From the NCBI GenBank assembly GCA_963774405.1, contig CAVZEV010000013.1:1-64000 (forward strand): a DNA stretch of 64,000 nucleotides, read 5' to 3'. Below, one piece after another: positions 55,275 to 64,000 of this stretch; position 1 is the stretch's first letter, and the number at the start of each line of letters is the position of its first letter. This stretch comes from VRUE01 sp963774405 (GTDB taxonomy: Bacteria; Actinomycetota; Thermoleophilia; Solirubrobacterales; 70-9). A program made the position numbers and the translations under genes. The notes beneath the pieces are model-generated. The model did not search any database and had not been told where the DNA came from. It worked only from the letters and a program-made list of their open reading frames with translations.

Positions 55275-55567
55275 CCCTTGCCATGCCTTTTGTTTTCGCC
55301 CGGGAAGATCTCGCTCTCCTCAAAGTCTCGCTCGACTTCCTTGCTAATCCGCTCCCATTCCTCGTCCGAGGGCATCTCGAATTTTCCCTCCCAGCCGCCG
55401 AGCTTGCGCTTCCCCGGCTTTACCTGGGCGACCGGCACCAGCTTCGCCGCCGGCTTGCCGGCCCGGCTGATCACGATCTCCTCGCCTCCTTCGACTCGCT
55501 CGACCAGCCTCGACAGGTGGGTCTTGGCCTCGTGCATGTTCACCTGCTCCAAGTCCTCGGCGCTCAT
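55271..55567 (-). CDS. vapB: Antitoxin, Phd/YefM family
   Basis: 98 aa. VNMHEAKTHLSRLVERVEGGEEIVISRAGKPAAKLVPV is the Phd/YefM DNA-binding domain, split here as residues 9-46. The acidic C-terminal part (MPSDEEWERISKEVERDFEE) would bind the toxin. A Phd-type antitoxin with a PIN toxin is a common pairing. Such antitoxins usually repress their own promoter. Confidence 0.9.
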   Translation of the reverse strand: MSAEDLEQVNMHEAKTHLSRLVERVEGGEEIVISRAGKPAAKLVPVAQVKPGKRKLGGWEGKFEMPSDEEWERISKEVERDFEESEIFPGENKRHGKG

Positions 55568-55665
55568 TTCTCTCCCCCCTCGGAGTCGGGCGGTTGGCGG
55601 AGTTTGCGGAAGTCGCTTCTTAGTCCAGTTAGCTAACCGACGATCACGGTAGCATGCACGACCCG

Positions 55666-55857
55666 ATGGCCAAGGTATGCCACAGCTGCGGCAAGGGACC
55701 GGCGTTCGGCCAGTCCCGCAGCCACTCGATGGTCGCCACCAAGCGGCGCTTCGACCCGAACCTGCAGAAGGTGCGGATCGAAGAGAGCGGCCGCAAGCTG
55801 CGCACCTACGTCTGCACGCGCTGCCTCAAGGCCAACAAGGTCGTCAAGGCCGCCTGA
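55666..55857 (+). CDS. rpmB: 50S ribosomal protein L28
   Basis: Ribosomal protein of 63 aa from ATG 55666 (MAKVCHSCGKGPAFGQSRSH). CHSC and CTRC give the four-Cys zinc-binding form of L28. KRRFDPNLQKVRI and RTYVCTRCLKANKVVKA are typical. Its stop codon lies in the arm of a palindromic element. Confidence 0.97.
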   Translation: MAKVCHSCGKGPAFGQSRSHSMVATKRRFDPNLQKVRIEESGRKLRTYVCTRCLKANKVVKAA

Positions 55858-55956
55858 GGCCGTAGAACGCGGCGCGAGGACGCACCGTCGGCTTCGCGCC
55901 GTGCGGAGCACTGCCGCTTCGCCGCCGTCACGCCCTCGCTTGGTCCTACGACCTCA
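55855..55956. repeat. Palindromic element (family G, copy 2) after rpmB
   Basis: About 102 nt, with ends TGAGGCCGTA (55855-) and TACGACCTCA (-55956) continuing as an imperfect stem. The rpmB TGA is its first three bases. The sequence GAGGTCG...GACCAAGCG also appears in the gcvT-gcvH element. It lies between convergent rpmB and the MMPL gene, so it could terminate both. Confidence 0.6.
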
Positions 55957-55971
55957 GGAGCCGCTCGGCTG

Positions 55972-58218
55972 TCAATCCACCTGGGCGACGACCGGATGCT
56001 CGCCGGTCGGGGCGGGGTCGCCCTCTGCCGGCTCTACGTGCAGCCGGGGGAGGATGCGGTCGAGCCAGGCCGGGAGCCACCAGGCGCGGCGACCGAAGAG
56101 CTGCATGATCGCCGGCACGAGGACGGAGCGGATGATCACCGCGTCGATGAAGATCGCCGCGGCGAGGCCGAGGCCGAAGAGTTTGATGATCCGGTCTTCG
56201 CCGATCATGAACGAGGCGAAGACGGTGACCATGATCGCCGCGGCGGCGGTGATCACGCGGCCGGTCAGCGCGAGGCCGCGGGTGACGGCGAGCGTCGCGT
56301 CGTGCCGGTGCTCCCACTCCTCGTGGATCCGCGACATCAGGAAGACCTCGTAGTCCATCGAGAGGCCGAAGACGATCGCGAAGAGGAAGACGGGGAAGAA
56401 GGAGACGATCGGCCCGGTTCCGTCGATGCCGATGATGCTCGCGCCCCAGCCCCACTGGAAGACGGCGACGATCAGGCCGAAGGCGGCGCCAATGCTGAGC
56501 AGGTTCATCAGCATCGCCTTCAGCGGCACCAGCACCGAGCGGAAGACGGCCATCAGCAGCAGCGCGGAGAGCAGCACGACGACGCCGATGAAGAGCGGCA
56601 GCTTTTCGGAGATCGCGTCGCCGAAGTCCTCGAAGATCGCGGTGATGCCGCCGACGTGGAGCTGGGCGCCCGTCTTCTGCTCGATCGGCGGCAGCACGTC
56701 GCGCGCGGATGTGGTCGAGCAGCTCGGTCGTGTCGGCGCTCTGCGGCGAGGTCGTCGGGTAGAGCTGGAAGACCCCGGTGTTTTCGGCCGGGTTGAGCGT
56801 GACCGCGGTGACCTTGGCCACGCCTTCTTCGTTCTTCGAGGGTCTTGCGCAGGACCACCAGCGCTTGCGTCTTCGCCCTTGCCCGGCAACGCCGCGACCA
56901 TCTGGAAGGGGCCGTTGAAACCGGGGCCGAATCCCTCGGCGAGCAGGTCGTAGGCTTCGCGCGTCGTCGAGCCGGCCGGGTCGGTGCCGGCGTCGTTGGA
57001 GCCGAGGCGCAGCGAGAGGGTCGGGATGCAGAGGAGCGAGCAGCAGCGCCGCCGGAGAGCAGCGGCCGAGAGCACCGGCCGCCGCTGGATCTCGCGGCTC
57101 CAGCGGAACCAGCGGGTGTCTTCGGCCGTGGTCGAGCCACGCCTGCCGAGGCCGGGGATGCGCAGCCGGTCGACCCGGTGGCCGGCGATCGTCAGCAGCG
57201 CCGGCAGCAGGGTCAGCGCCGCGATCATCGTGAACAGCACCGCCAGCGCCGCCGCCATCGCGACGCCGTAGAGGAAGCTGATGCCGAGCAGCAGCATCCC
57301 CATCAGCGAGATGATCACCGTGATGCCGGCGAAGAGCACGGCGCGGCCGGCGGTGTCGACCGCGGCGATCGCCGCGTCGCGCGGCCCGAGCCCCTCGTCG
57401 AGGCCGTTGCGGAAGCGGGTGAGGATGAAGAGCGCGTAGTCGATGCCGACGCCGAGGCCGATCATCGCCGCCAGCTGCGGCGCGAAGTTGGCCGTGTCGA
57501 AGACGTGGGTGCCGATCGTGACCAGGCTGATCCCGACCCCGAGGGCGAACAGCGCGGTGATCAGCGGCAATCCCATCGCCACCGCGGAGCCGAAGGTGAG
57601 CAGCAGGATGATCACGGCGGCAAGCAGGCCGATCGCGAAGGAGGAATCGTCGCCTTCTTCTTCAGAGCGGACTTCCTCGACCGGCGCCCCGCCGACCTCA
57701 ACCTGCAGGCCGTCGCTGCCGGCGTTCTTGCCGATTGCGACCAGCTTCTTGATGTCGCTCTTTTCGAGCTTGTCGGGGGAGACGTCGTACTGGACCGTGG
57801 CGTAGGCAATTTCGCCGTTCTTGCTGATCGCCGCGGCGCCGCCGGAGGCGTAGGGGCTGGCCACTTCGCTGACGTGCGGCAGCTCTTCCGCTTCGGCGAA
57901 GACGCCCTCCATCTTCCTGCGCACCGCCGGCGAGTCGGCGCCCGCCGGTGCCTTGTAGACGATCTGCGCGGTAACGCCGGACTGCTGCGGGAAGCGATTT
58001 TCCAGCAGCTCGAATGCTTCTTGTGAGTCGGAGGAAGGCAGCTTGAATTCTTCGGTGAAGTCGGAGCCGACCGCGCTGGAGATCATGCCGATCCCGATCA
58101 GGGCGACGATCCAGCCGATGATCACCGTCTTGCGGTGGCCGGTGGTCCAGGTGGCGAAGCGTCGCATCGAGCGTCGCACCGTAGCGGACCTGGCGGCTCG
58201 AACCCGTGAAGTTCGCAC
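55972..58218 (-). CDS. MMPL/RND-family transporter (local frameshifts)
   Basis: Large membrane exporter, about 731-748 aa; ATG 58167 (MRRFATWTTGHRKTVIIGWIV) is likelier than 58218. It has two halves, each with one helix, an extracellular domain and five helices: AAMIGLGVGIDYALFILTRFRNG in the first and AIVFGLSMDYEVFLMSRIHEEW in the second are the MMPL GxxxDY motifs. Between about 56710 and 56855 conserved sequence (AVTLNPAENTGVFQLYPTTS) is in another frame, implying two compensating errors. Substrate unknown; lipids are common for the family. It interrupts the usual rpmB-yloV adjacency. Confidence 0.92.
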   Translation of the reverse strand: MRTSRVRAARSATVRRSMRRFATWTTGHRKTVIIGWIVALIGIGMISSAVGSDFTEEFKLPSSDSQEAFELLENRFPQQSGVTAQIVYKAPAGADSPAVRRKMEGVFAEAEELPHVSEVASPYASGGAAAISKNGEIAYATVQYDVSPDKLEKSDIKKLVAIGKNAGSDGLQVEVGGAPVEEVRSEEEGDDSSFAIGLLAAVIILLLTFGSAVAMGLPLITALFALGVGISLVTIGTHVFDTANFAPQLAAMIGLGVGIDYALFILTRFRNGLDEGLGPRDAAIAAVDTAGRAVLFAGITVIISLMGMLLLGISFLYGVAMAAALAVLFTMIAALTLLPALLTIAGHRVDRLRIPGLGRRGSTTAEDTRWFRWSREIQRRPVLSAAALRRRCCSLLCIPTLSLRLGSNDAGTDPAGSTTREAYDLLAEGFGPGFNGPFQMVAALPGKGEDASAGGPAQDPRRTKKAWPRSPRSRSTRPKTPGSSSSTRRPRRRAPTRPSCSTTSARDVLPPIEQKTGAQLHVGGITAIFEDFGDAISEKLPLFIGVVVLLSALLLMAVFRSVLVPLKAMLMNLLSIGAAFGLIVAVFQWGWGASIIGIDGTGPIVSFFPVFLFAIVFGLSMDYEVFLMSRIHEEWEHRHDATLAVTRGLALTGRVITAAAAIMVTVFASFMIGEDRIIKLFGLGLAAAIFIDAVIIRSVLVPAIMQLFGRRAWWLPAWLDRILPRLHVEPAEGDPAPTGEHPVVAQVD

Positions 58219-58247
58219 CCTCCAGTCGGGCAGTTAGATTTCGGCTG

Positions 58248-59880
58248 ATGCCCGATCCCTCGATCGTGCGCTTCCGGCGCGTTGTCAGCTCCGCCTACGC
58301 CAACCTGGAGGCCCGCCGCCAGGAGGTCAACGACCTCAACGTCTTCCCCGTCGCCGATGGCGATACGGGCGACAACATGGCGATGACGATGCGCGCCGTG
58401 ATGGAGGAGCTCGATCGGCTCGACGGGATGGAGGTCGACGAGGTCGGCCGTACGCAGCTGGTCCAGGCCCTGGCCCGGGCGGCGCTGATGGGCGCTCGCG
58501 GCAACTCGGGCGTGATCCTCAGCCAGATCGTCCGCGGTGCCGCCGAGGAGCTGGCCAGTCGGCCCGGCGAGTTGATCGACCCCGTTCTCGTCGCCTCCGC
58601 CTTCGCCAGCGCCGCCGACGCCGCCTATGACTCGGTGCGTGACCCGGCCGAGGGGACGATGCTGACCGTCTTTCGCGAGATGGCGCACTCGATCGCCCGC
58701 CAGCTCGCCCACCTCGACGCCGGCAAGCAGCGGCTCGAGCAGGGGGTCGCCGACGAGACCCAGGACGCGGTCCTGGCCGAGATCCTCGAGCGCGCGATCG
58801 AGGACGGCCAGCGCGCGGTCGAGCGCACCCCCGAGCAGCTCGAGGTGCTGCGCGAGTCGGGCGTCGTCGACGCCGGCGGCTACGGGCTGGTGCTGATCCT
58901 CGCCGGCGTCGTCGCCGGCCTGCGCGGCGACGAGGACGCGGTGCCGGAGATCGACCACCACGAGGCGCCGAAGCTGAGCCAGCCCCACCACGAGGACAGC
59001 CGCTTTCGCTACTGCACCAACTTCATCGTCTCCGGCAGCGGCCTCAGCAGCCGCGACTTCCTGCCGCGGCTGGAGGGCCTCGGCGACTCGGTGCTCGTCG
59101 TCGGCGACGAGGCGACGCTCAAGGTCCACGTCCACACCGACACGCCCGAGGCCGCGGTGGCGCTCTTCGAGGACGAGGGCGAGGTGACCAACCTCGACGT
59201 CGCCGACATGCGCGAGCAGATCGCCGAGCGCCGCGCCCGGCTCGAGGGCGGCCGCAGCGGCGCCCTCGCCGTCGCCGCGGGCGAGGGCCTCGAGCGGCTC
59301 TTCGCCGAGCTCGGCGCCCACGTCGTCCCCGGCGGCGAGACGCTCAACCCCTCGACCTACGAGCTGCTGGCCGGCATCCACCAGGTGCCGGCCTACGAAG
59401 TCCTCGTCTTGCCCAGCTCCTCGAACGTGATCATGGCCGCCGAGCGGGCCTGCGAGCTCTCCGAGAAGCCGGCCCGGGTGGTCTCGGCGACCTCGCAGCA
59501 GGCGAGCCTGCTGGCCCTGGTCGAGCTCGACCCCGAGGCGACCCTGGCCGAGAACGCCGAGCGGCTCGAGGCGGCGCTGGCGACGGTCGCCGCCGGCGGC
59601 GTCGCCCCGGCCGCCCGCGACGACGCCCAGGGCCGCTTCCGCAAGGGCGACGCGGTCGGCTTCGTCGGCGAGGAGATCGTCGCCTGGGGCGGCGCCGGCA
59701 CGACCCTGGCCTCGACGATCGAGAAGCTCGCCGAGGGGGCTGAGATCGTCACCGTGATCGGCGGCGCAGGATGCCCCGATCGCGCTCGAGGAGCTCGACC
59801 CGCACGTGCCCGAGGGGGTCGAGGTCGAGACCCACGACGGCGGTCAGCCGAGCTGGTGGTGGCTGCTCGCCGCCCAGTAG
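58248..59880 (+). CDS. DAK2-domain protein, YloV/FakA-like (one frameshift)
   Basis: About 543 aa. The DhaL/DAK2 kinase domain has LNVFPVADGDTGDNMAMTM near residue 32 and MGARGNSGVILSQIVRG near residue 83, which bind ATP-Mg. The middle and C-terminal parts (CTNFIVSG, VVGDEATLKVHVHTDTPE) match FakA, the fatty-acid kinase subunit that works with a FakB protein. An extra base near 59768 hides the C-terminal HVPEGVEVETHDGGQP up to TAG 59880. The yloV-recG-rsmD-coaD order is conserved in Gram-positive bacteria. FakB is not seen here. Confidence 0.93.
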
Positions 59881-62097
59881 TGCGCGTCGTTCGCCGGCGC
59901 CGCGGAGCTGACCCGGCGCAGCTGCGCGAGGCACCGGTCCACTGGCCGCGCCCGAGCGTCCTCGACGTCTCGCTGCAGGCGCTGGAGGGTGTCGGGCCGA
60001 AGACTGGCCGAGGCCGCGGCGCGAGGCCGGCATCGCCACCGTCGGCGACCTGCTGCTGCGCTTCCCGCACTGGCCATCGCGACCGCACCGTGGTGTCCGG
60101 TTGCCGACGCTGGAGCTCGGGCAGGCAGGCGACGATCGCGGTCGAGGTGCTCGCCAACGCCGGCACGCCCCTTCCGTCGCCGCGGCCTCAGCATCCTCAC
60201 CGTCAAGGTCGGAGACGACACGGGCACCGTCCGGGCCACCTGGTTCAACCAACCCTGGCTGGCTCAGAAACTGACCGCCGGCGTCCGCCTCCTGCTCACC
60301 GGCTCGCTGGACAAACGCGGCTTCCGCGGTCTCCGAATATGAGTTCATCGCGGGTGGCCCGCGCGTGTCGCAGGGGGAGGGCGGCACTGCGGGCAGTCCA
60401 CGGGCTGTCCTCAGACCCCCCCCCCTGTGCCACCCGCGGGAGACACCTCGATGATCCCGTGCACCCGGCGACCGAGGAGCTGAAGCCCAGCGGTTCGGCA
60501 GTGGATGGAGCAGGCGGTGCGATCGGTCGGCAACGTCCTCGAGCCGTTGCCGGCCGAGCTGCGGGTGAGGCGTGAGCTGGCGGGGGCCGCCGATGCGATC
60601 AAGGCGGTGCACTTCCCCGAGACGCGCGAGGAAGTCGAGGTGGCGCGCGAGCGGTTGCGCTTCGAGGAGCTGTTCCTCTACCAGGCGATCCTGGCGACGC
60701 GCAAGCGCACGCACCGCACGGCGCGGCCGGCGCCGCGGCTCGGGAAGCCGGGGGAGAGCGGTCGGGCGCTGGGTCGAGTCGTTGCCATTCGAGCCGACCG
60801 CGAGACCAGCTGAAGGCGTTCGACGAGATCGACGCCGACCTCGACTCGGGCGAGCCGATGCAGCGGCTGCTGATGGGCGAGGTCGGCTCGGGCAAGACCG
60901 TGGTCGCGCTCTACGCGATGCTGCGGGCGCTCGAAGCCGGCTTCCAGGCGGTGCTGATGGCGCCGACCGAGACCCTGGCCGAGCAGCACGCGGTGACCCT
61001 GGGCAAGCTGCTGGCCGCGCGAGGCGACGCCGTTTGCGCTGCTGACCGGGGCGACCCCGGCGGCGCGGCGCAGGGAGTGCGCTGGAGCGGCTTGCCACGG
61101 GCGAGCTGGGCCTGATCGTCGGCACCCACGCCCTGATCGAGCCGACCGTCCGCTTCGCCCGCCTCGGCCTCTGCGTGGTCGACGAGCAGCATCGCTTCGG
61201 GGTCGAGCAGCGCAGGGCGCTCGACTCCAAGGGGCGTCGAAGGCCTGGCGCCGCACATCCTCCACATGACCGCGACGCCGATCCCGCGCACGCTCTCGCT
61301 GACCGCCTACGGCGACCTCGACACGACCGCCCTGCACGAGCTGCCCTCGGGACGGGGGACGGTGCAGACCCGGATCGTCGAGGAGGACGATCGCCCCGGC
61401 GCCTACGAGTTCATCCGCGCGCCAGCTACGCGAGGGGCGCCAGGCCTTCGTCGTCTGCCCGCTTGTCGAGCGAGTCGGAGAAGATGCGGGGCCGGGCCGC
61501 CGAGGTCGAGGCCGAGCGGCTGGCGGCGGGCGAGCTGCGCGATTTCCGCGCTCGGCGTGATTCACGGCCAGATGCACTCGCGCGAGAAGGCGGCGGCGAT
61601 GGAGGCCTTCGCCGCCGGCGCCACCGACGTGCTGGTGGCGACGACCGTGATCGAGGTCGGCATCGACGTGCCGAACGCGACCGTGATGGTGATCGAGGGG
61701 GCCGAGCGCTACGGCGTCTCGCAGCTGCATCAGCTGCGCGGCCGGGTCGGTCGCGGCGAGCACGCGTCCGTCTGCCTGCTCTTCCCCGAAGACGCCGGTG
61801 AGCCGGCGCGCCGCCGATTGAAGGCGGTCGAGCGCGAGCAGCGACGGCTTCAAGCTGGCCGAGGTCGACCTCGCTCTGCGCGGCGAGGGCGAGGTGCTGG
61901 GCACGCGCCAGCACGGCCTGCCCCGCTTCGCCGTCGCCGAGCTGCCCGAGGACGCACCGGCCCTCGAAGCGGCACGCGAAGAGGTGCTCGCCCTACTGCG
62001 CAAATACGACTCGCTCGACGCCCCTGAGCTCGGTCCCCTGCTCGAGGCCGCCCGCCGCCGCTTCGGCGCCGGCGCCGCCGACCCGATACCACTCTGA
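59880..62097 (+). pseudogene. recG: ATP-dependent DNA helicase RecG, many frameshifts
   Basis: Fork-regressing helicase, about 735 aa from GTG 59880 (overlapping the upstream TAG by one base). Conserved pieces occur in order in changing frames: EAGIATVGDLLLRFPH, wedge/OB RATWFNQPWL, VHPATEEL, RLRFEELFLYQAIL, Walker A GEVGSGKT (about 60876-60899), APTETLAEQHA, VVDEQHRFGVEQR, TATPIPRTL, VIEVGIDVPNATVMVIEGA, LHQLRGRVGRG and LRGEGEVLGTRQHG. At least twelve single-base shifts and a family E palindrome (60350-60437) intervene. True decay of recG is possible, but the rate matches other damaged genes here. Confidence 0.88.
60350..60437. repeat. Palindromic element (family E, copy 2) inside recG
   Basis: Imperfect arms start and end with GCGGGTGGC/GCCACCCGC. 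The core 60387-60412 is 26/26 identical to 51117-51142. It lies exactly between SEYEF (end of the OB-fold region) and VHPATEEL. It can be read through without a stop in the SEYEF frame, so it may be translated. Confidence 0.8.
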
Positions 62098-62099
62098 TC

Positions 62100-62642
62100 A
62101 TGAGGGTCATTGCGGGCGATTTCAAAGGGCAGCAACTGGTCGCGCCGCGTGGGTGGAAGGTGCGGCCGACCTCCGACCGGGCCCGGGAGGCGATCTTCTC
62201 CGTGCTCGGCGAACGCGTCGAGCGCGCCCGCGTGCTCGACCTCTACTGCGGCACCGGGGCGCTGGCGATCGAGGCGCTCTCGCGCGGCGCCGCGCGGGCC
62301 ACGCTCGTAGACAGGGACACTCGCGCCGCGCTTGGCAACGTCGAGCGGCTCGGTCTCGGCGAGCGGGTCGAGTTGGTCCGCGCCGACGTCTCGCGCTGGT
62401 TGGCGCAGCGCGAGAGCGGGGAGGAGCCCGTCTTCGACCTCGTCTTCGTCGACGCCCCTTATAGACTCGCCGACCGCGTGGGGCAGGAACTCGACAGCCG
62501 GCTGCCAGGACTCCTCGCCGAGGGGGGTCGGGCGATAGTCGAGAGCGGCGCGCGCCGGCCCCTTCGCATCGACTCTCTGCCGCGCCTGCGCCAGCGCCGC
62601 TACGGCGCCGCCGACGTCTCGATCTACGGGAACGCCGCCTGA
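62100..62642 (+). CDS. rsmD: 16S rRNA m2G966 methyltransferase RsmD
   Basis: SAM-dependent methyltransferase of 180 aa. MRVIAGDFKGQQLVAPRG and RPTSDRAREAIFSVLGE are the RsmD N-terminus. VLDLYCGTGALAIEALSRGA near residue 45 binds SAM. The catalytic motif, usually DPPY/F, is VDAPY here. It overlaps coaD by 1 nt (TGATG). Confidence 0.93.
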   Translation: MRVIAGDFKGQQLVAPRGWKVRPTSDRAREAIFSVLGERVERARVLDLYCGTGALAIEALSRGAARATLVDRDTRAALGNVERLGLGERVELVRADVSRWLAQRESGEEPVFDLVFVDAPYRLADRVGQELDSRLPGLLAEGGRAIVESGARRPLRIDSLPRLRQRRYGAADVSIYGNAA

Positions 62643-63146
62643 TGGCCGAGCAGCGCGACGGCACCGTCGTCTGTCCGGGCAGCTACGACCCGGTCACCAA
62701 CGGCCACATCGACATCATCACCCGCACCTCCGCACGTCTTCGAGCGCGTCGTCGTCGGCGTCGTCAACAACCCGATGCGCAAGGACAAGACGCTCTTCAC
62801 CGCCGAGGAGCGCCGTGACCTGATCGAAGAAGCGACCGCCGAGCTCGGCAACGTCGAGGTGCGGATCTTCTCCAACCTGCTGGTCGAGTTCGCCCGGGAA
62901 TCGGGCGCCCGGGCGATCGTCAAGGGGCTGCGGGCGATCTCCGACTTCGAGTACGAGTTCGAGATGGCCCAGCTCAACCGCAAGCTCGACCCCGGGATCG
63001 AGAGCATCTACATGATCGCCTCGCCGCAGTACAGCTTCCTTTCCTCGACCGGGGTGAAGGAAATGGCGACCTTCGGCGGCGACGTCTCCGACCTGGTTCC
63101 CGGCCCAGTTGCCGCCGCGATGACGCAACGCCTGGCCGACAGGTAG
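62642..63146 (+). CDS. coaD: Phosphopantetheine adenylyltransferase (one frameshift)
   Basis: Fourth step of coenzyme A synthesis, about 167 aa. CPGSYDPVTNGHIDIITR holds the nucleotidyl-transferase T/HxGH motif. An extra base near 62730 separates it from HVFERVVVGVVNNPMRK. LVKGLRAISDFEYEFEMA-type sequence (VKGLRAISDFEYEFEMAQLN) and SPQYSFLSSTGVKEMA are conserved. ATG 62642 overlaps the rsmD stop. Confidence 0.95.
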
Positions 63147-63249
63147 GCTTTCCGGCGCGGCGCAGAGTGGGCGAGAGCTTGCAAAAAGCCGAGGAAATAA
63201 CCGCTTCTTCACCGAAGATGCCTCTGACACGTAGGCTTACGACCTCCTG

Positions 63250-63735
63250 ATGGACGTTCTCGTTCTCATAGACAAGCTCGACGATGTGGTGCACAACGCC
63301 CGGCCGGTGCCGCTCACCGACCAGGTTCGTGTCGATCGCGAGGAGATCTACGACCTGCTCGACCAGATGCGGGCGACGATCCCCGAGGAGATCAAGCAGG
63401 CGCGCTGGATCGTCAAGGAGCGCCAGGAGATGCTGGCCGAGGCCAAGCGCGAGGCCGAGCGGATCGTGCGCGAGGCGCGCGAGCAGCAGGCCCGCCTGAT
63501 CTCCGACGAGGAGGTCACCAAGCAGGCCGAGCGGGCGGCCGATGAGATCGTCGAGGACGCGCGGGCGCGCGAGCGGGAGATTCGTTTGGGCGCCGAGGAT
63601 TACGCCGACGAGATTCTCAACACGCTCGAGGTCAATCTTCAGAAGTTCCTCGCTGCGGTGCAGCGGGGCAGGGATCGGCTGGCTGGTCGGGATGAAGAGC
63701 AGCAGCCGGTGCCTGATCTGGACGAGCAGGAGTAG
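63250..63735 (+). CDS. Coiled-coil DivIVA/SepIVA-like protein
   Basis: 161 aa, mostly one long charged coiled coil (about residues 25-130), with a conserved-looking N-terminus MDVLVLIDKLDDVVHNA followed by VPLTDQVRVDREEIYDLLDQMRA. This N-terminal pattern and the repeated EA/RE heptads resemble mycobacterial SepIVA/DivIVA-like proteins. Those act in septation or cell-wall growth, and their genes lie near coaD-type clusters in actinobacteria. A specific function here is inferred. Confidence 0.8.
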   Translation: MDVLVLIDKLDDVVHNARPVPLTDQVRVDREEIYDLLDQMRATIPEEIKQARWIVKERQEMLAEAKREAERIVREAREQQARLISDEEVTKQAERAADEIVEDARAREREIRLGAEDYADEILNTLEVNLQKFLAAVQRGRDRLAGRDEEQQPVPDLDEQE

Positions 63736-63739
63736 GCGG

Positions 63740-63816
63740 GCGGGAGGGTCGAGCCCCTCCCAAAACGCTCGGCAGGAGCCTCGCTTGAGTGTTTTGGGAG
63801 GGGCTCACCCTCCCGC
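63740..63816. terminator. Palindromic element (family D, copy 2) between convergent genes
   Basis: Arms 63740-63769 and 63788-63816 pair with one bulge and one mismatch. Positions 63754-63800 match 3893-3939 at 46 of 47, while the outer arms differ from copy 1 but remain complementary. It lies 4 nt after the coiled-coil gene stop and 28 nt from the stop of the convergent gene on the minus strand, so a bidirectional terminator role is plausible. Confidence 0.75.
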
Positions 63817-63844
63817 TCATCTCAAGCTCAAGCTTCTCGGCTGA

Positions 63845-64000
63845 TTAGTAGGTGGCTGAAAGGACGGCTAGGTCTTCGGCTTGCCAGGTGATTTGGCCGG
63901 CGGTCCACTCGGTCAGCTTCTTTAGCTGCTCTGAATCGAAGGCATCTGCGATTACGAAGGAGCGGGACTGCTCCTTTACTCGGCGGCAGAGGGCGTGGAG
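63845..64000 (-). CDS. C-terminal end of an unknown protein (cut by the window edge)
   Basis: An open frame on the minus strand runs from the window edge to TAA at 63845-63847, 51 residues including FVIADAFDSEQLKKLTEWT and ending AEDLAVLSATY. No start codon is in view, so it continues beyond 64000. I do not recognise the family. The codon pattern is acceptable but less G/C-biased at third positions than most genes here. Confidence 0.55.
   Translation of the reverse strand, partial: LHALCRRVKEQSRSFVIADAFDSEQLKKLTEWTAGQITWQAEDLAVLSATY

Overview
The window is high-GC DNA (roughly 70% GC, codons ending in G/C) from an actinobacterium. The gene content fits the Thermoleophilia/Solirubrobacterales: an mDAP-type division and cell-wall cluster, Ku with a stand-alone LigD polymerase, split glycine decarboxylase subunits, GTG/TTG starts and 4-bp start/stop overlaps. 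The lineage is inferred from content and was not tested by a search. No tRNA, rRNA or CRISPR array was seen.

Layout. 1-12.3 kb: murE-murF-mraY-[GNAT]-murD/ftsW-murG-murC-murB-ftsQ-ftsZ. 12.6-17.2 kb: glycine cleavage genes gcvT-gcvH-gcvPA-gcvPB. 17.3-19.2 kb (minus): ku and ligD polymerase. 19.3-20.7 kb: a FetAB-type ABC exporter. 20.7-24.1 kb (minus): secreted propeller/M14 peptidase, ECF sigma factor and a membrane propeller protein. 24.3-25.9 kb: MFS exporter. 26-36.4 kb: trpS, scpA-scpB-rluB, then aromatic/histidine genes aroH, hisC, aroF, tyrA, aroA, then cmk and der. 36.4-39.1 kb: metK and an ISL3-type insertion sequence. 39.1-45.8 kb: PH-domain protein, priA, def, fmt, rsmB, zinc-ribbon protein, rpe. 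45.8-51 kb: ion channel and antiporter, flippase and glycosyltransferase. 51.2-54.9 kb: ribD-ribE-ribBA-ribH. 54.9-63.7 kb: VapBC, rpmB, an MMPL transporter, then the rpmB-yloV-recG-rsmD-coaD neighbourhood and a DivIVA/SepIVA-like coiled coil. The 3' end of an unknown gene is at the right edge.

The most striking feature is a set of about 21 palindromic elements (about 40-160 bp), in several sequence families. Many sit at gene ends and overlap or abut stop or start codons. Others lie inside murE, murF, rsmB, ribD (twice) and recG, and one forms the end of murG. One family is translated in the same phase in murG, rsmB and ribD as SGAP(Y/F)P...KRT. In another family a nearly identical core is flanked by arms that differ between copies but stay self-complementary. 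This resembles Rickettsia palindromic elements or REP/MITE biology and is the best candidate for something undescribed here.

A second good signal is a 30-residue leader peptide ending in an F-Y-F-W-F cluster just upstream of the DAHP synthase gene, which suggests attenuation by aromatic amino acids.

Many genes carry single-base frameshifts (murD, gcvPA, gcvPB, ku, the M14 gene, der, rpe, ribD/E/BA, the MMPL gene, recG, coaD and others), while 26.0-35.0 kb is clean. Conserved motifs continue in the shifted frames, so most are probably sequence errors rather than decay. Coordinates of such genes are given end to end across the shifts.
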